A program made the position numbers and the translations under genes. The notes under the pieces are model-generated. The model made no database searches. It was not told where the DNA came from and saw only the letters and a program-made list of their open reading frames with translations. DNA of 6,444 bases. It comes from Bacillota bacterium (lineage in GTDB: Bacteria > Bacillota_I > Bacilli_A > Acholeplasmatales > Acholeplasmataceae). The stretch lies in contig JAEWVV010000155.1 of assembly GCA_023458995.1 (NCBI GenBank), positions 1 through 6,444 on the forward strand, given 5' to 3'. Below are positions 6,201-6,444 of the stretch, in pieces (the first letter of the stretch is position 1; the number at the start of each line of letters is the position of its first letter).

Positions 6201-6444
6201 GATACTGCAGTTACAGGTGTGTATTGGTTAATCCAAATACCCTTAATATGAACTTCAGCGTTATTATCTCTTTCAGTTAAACGTTGTTCAATAACAACAG
6301 CAACTGTCTTACCCTTAACACCTGAAGGTATTTCAATACCTGTAACTCTACCTGATCCGTTAGGAGTGGTGAGTGATGTCCAATCTTTTAATGTGAATAC
6401 TTCCTTATCAGCTGTAACCATCACAATACGATATTGGTTATGTG
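3257..6444 (-). CDS. Large modular extracellular protein with Ig-like and jelly-roll (carbohydrate-binding-like) modules, 5' end outside window
   Basis: The frame is open to the right edge, reading H-N-Q-Y-R-I before the first GTG/ATG pair at 6419..6424, so that pair is internal and the gene is 5'-truncated; 1061 residues are visible. Counting from the codon at 6440..6442, the modules are: tail of a jelly-roll domain (1-72), Big_2-like Ig domain (77-162), a second Ig-like region (165-264), a complete jelly-roll domain (about 292-460), an unassigned Gly/Asn/Pro-rich segment (461-554), an Ig-like stretch (555-609), a second Big_2-like domain (616-700), and two tandem C-terminal modules (705-882 and 883-1061). 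The protein ends right after the last beta strand, with no LPXTG, membrane helix or SLH domain, so any anchor or catalytic domain must be N-terminal and out of view. The only four cysteines seen lie in the two C-terminal modules. Neighbouring sugar-transport genes suggest glycan binding or processing outside the cell. The domain names are by eye, and the overall function is unknown. Confidence 0.85.
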   Translation of the reverse strand, partial: HNQYRIVMVTADKEVFTLKDWTSLTTPNGSGRVTGIEIPSGVKGKTVAVVIEQRLTERDNNAEVHIKGIWINQYTPVTAVSYEVSEGTYGQGASFNLTASVTPHNATDKRLSYVVTPASTGVTVDSSGKVTIASDATIGNYTIKAISLDNNQVSADYTLTVESNVPLTDFSIVGIEHNDILHATFGTIIGGGGREINVSDAPLQLHFTFNEGASNQTWNYNITGTSVTLNEAGLLAYNGVGESTVVITPAGNETLAITFTVNVEAYDEANLVVAGVQINETEANNKVATTETSWKTKQAVLADWQAKNINRDHGGSKVADFTDGDGRIVFEGHATEANFLSPINQVWTKVHVAEAIESFTFKVRSHDDDRILESTNFRVRVITLGNTPEVVELIGWTTVAGRWKQYQEWFNVTLDISDYQNQEIIILIEQTGSLQNNGNWAKYSDSGAGAYLHMRDFELLETPAPSLESLYQVRQAFTPHINLDGTGWATQNNPYKMNVYTEGTVNPFKMVYGGALGASLPLGTTTPFIQNGSSEVPMFYMWGLYPALNNNHVDNAVTYSLVEEDNEVMTLVDNVLTIVGRGTAELLVSYNKFGSTTEKVSMIVTIESVELDPIAVESIELTPNEGSYVLGASFQLMPTVLPNDASDKRISFSVTPTSGVTVSNTGLVSIALDATPGEYSILVTSVDVETVVAEYVLTVLTKPEFIDVSAGKNYKFETANEFDDFTSISVDKDAANYAVLNKAIAGDWNICLDGGDCDGIQAAVVLSGADASTQDADINSWISIKVKLGENQALKFVVGTDSGAAHFAAKIIDSENVETILTNQQVGIWQVLPGGYNVGNLIGNYDLSAWANETVTVMFMYDHFETSSSRIFLDSIEFVVLDYVNVTSGKTYKFETVTEFNAFTSSSVDRGTTNYAVLNKTIDSNWNICLAEGGDCDGIQAAVVLSGEDSSTEDMDANSWISIKVKLGSNQALQFVVGTDAGAAHFAAKIIDSENVETILTTQTTGIWQVLPGGYNQGNLAGNYDLSAWAGEVVTVMFMYDQFETNGSRIFLDTIRFVEVV
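3260..3796 (-). repeat. C-terminal tandem module, copy 2 (jelly-roll-like, Cys pair)
   Basis: This is the second of two adjacent 178-179-residue modules at the end of the large protein, roughly three quarters identical to copy 1 by eye. Shared landmarks are a start of GK-x-YKFET, the block YAVLNK, NICL followed by GGDCDGIQAAVVLSG, WISIKVKLG, AAHFAAKIIDSENVETILT, IWQVLPGGYN, NYDLSAWA, VTVMFMYD and SRIFLD. The pattern of alternating hydrophobic strands ending in DLSAWAGE-x-VTVMF and a final FLD-x-I-x-F strand resembles galactose-binding-like jelly rolls. That fold call is an inference. The cysteines at 3656..3658 and 3635..3637 are separated by six residues. Confidence 0.85.
3797..4330 (-). repeat. 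C-terminal tandem module, copy 1 (jelly-roll-like, Cys pair)
   Basis: This is the first copy of the duplicated module, one residue shorter than copy 2 because LDGGDC replaces LAEGGDC. Its cysteines, at 4190..4192 and 4172..4174, are separated by five residues. A 20-base exact match (4017..4036 against 3480..3499) sits at an offset of 537 bases, which is exactly 179 codons. Synonymous differences elsewhere show that the duplication is not very recent. The conserved core lies in the Cys loop and the middle and late strands. The first 45 residues diverge most. Confidence 0.85.
4343..4597 (-). repeat. Big_2-like Ig domain, copy 2
   Basis: This encodes an approximately 85-residue bacterial Ig-like domain. 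It begins VESIELTPNEGSY, has LGASFQL for the second strand, then VLPNDASDKRISFSV, a GVTVSNTGLVSI turn, and ends in a Y-x-LTV strand. The pattern matches the Big_2 family (typically V-x-V-x-P, then L-x-P-x-NA, then G-x-V) and is closely related to the copy at 5957..6214. It sits directly before the duplicated C-terminal modules and probably acts as a spacer or adhesive domain. Confidence 0.75.
5063..5569 (-). other. Complete jelly-roll (carbohydrate-binding-like) module in the large protein
   Basis: About 169 residues with alternating hydrophobic strands: SFTFKVRSHDDDRI, then FRVRVITLG, a Trp-rich stretch (GWTT, GRWKQYQEWF), VTLDISDY, IIILIEQTG and a closing YLHMRDFELL strand. The order of strands and the exposed Trp/Tyr residues are typical of galactose-binding-like or carbohydrate-binding modules, but I cannot assign a named family. 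The module ends in a TPAPS linker. Its C-terminal half matches the fragment at 6227..6442. Confidence 0.55.
5957..6214 (-). repeat. Big_2-like Ig domain, copy 1
   Basis: This encodes an approximately 86-residue Ig-like domain beginning VTAVSYEVSEGTY. It shares GASF-x-L, then V-x-P-(H/N)-(N/D)-A-(T/S)-DKR-(L/I)-S, SGVTV/TGVTV, and a Y-x-LTV ending with the copy at 4343..4597. The two copies are separated by roughly 450 residues of other modules, so they are dispersed internal duplicates and not a tandem array. Confidence 0.75.
6227..6442 (-). other. C-terminal part of a second, related jelly-roll module, cut by the window edge
   Basis: The first 72 visible residues align with the end of the module at 5063..5569. 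YRIVMVT matches FRVRVIT, DWTSL matches GWTTV, the EIPSGVKGK strand matches DISDYQNQ, VAVVIEQ matches IIILIEQ, and VHIKGI matches LHMRDF. The module's N-terminal half lies beyond 6444. It shows that the same module type occurs at least twice in this protein, each copy followed by Ig-like domains. Confidence 0.6.

Noticed and set aside
6419..6424. GTG/ATG at 6424 as the true start of the large gene
   Set aside because: The frame stays open to the window edge, there is no signal peptide after it, and the residues on both sides belong to one beta-sandwich module.

Overview
This window is one strand of a carbohydrate-uptake locus. All five genes read on the minus strand, so gene order runs from high to low coordinates. 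In order they are: (1) a large modular surface or secreted protein whose 5' end lies beyond the window; (2) a family-1 sugar-binding lipoprotein; (3) a MalF-type and (4) a MalG-type ABC permease; (5) the first 39 codons of a second lipoprotein that runs off the left edge. No gene is supported on the plus strand, and no gene-free stretch exceeds 70 bases.

The DNA is AT-rich, with strong GGAGG-type ribosome binding sites and lipoprotein signal peptides that both begin MKKF and place the lipobox Cys at residue 20. TGG encodes Trp and TGA ends the binding-protein gene, so this is not the Mycoplasma/Spiroplasma code. A low-GC Firmicute or an Acholeplasma/Izemoplasma-like Mollicute fits best. That placement is an inference from style, not from a marker gene.

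The right half (3257..6444) is built almost entirely of beta-sandwich modules. In order there are: the tail of a jelly-roll module, a Big_2-like Ig domain, a second Ig-like region, a complete jelly-roll module related to the cut one, an unassigned segment, a third Ig-like stretch, a second Big_2-like domain, and two tandem copies of a C-terminal module that are about three quarters identical and each carry a Cys pair. No catalytic domain or wall anchor is visible. The left half is a compact transport cassette. A perfect 10-bp hairpin lies between the large gene and the binding-protein gene. The remaining junctions are tight: a ribosome binding site overlapping a stop codon, an 8-base gene overlap with a TTG start, and another ribosome binding site overlapping a stop codon.

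The likely joint role is that the modular protein, and perhaps the downstream lipoprotein, binds or helps process a glycan outside the cell, the binding protein captures the released sugar, and the permease pair imports it. No ATPase gene is present, so the importer probably borrows one encoded elsewhere or outside the window. The substrate cannot be told from the sequence.
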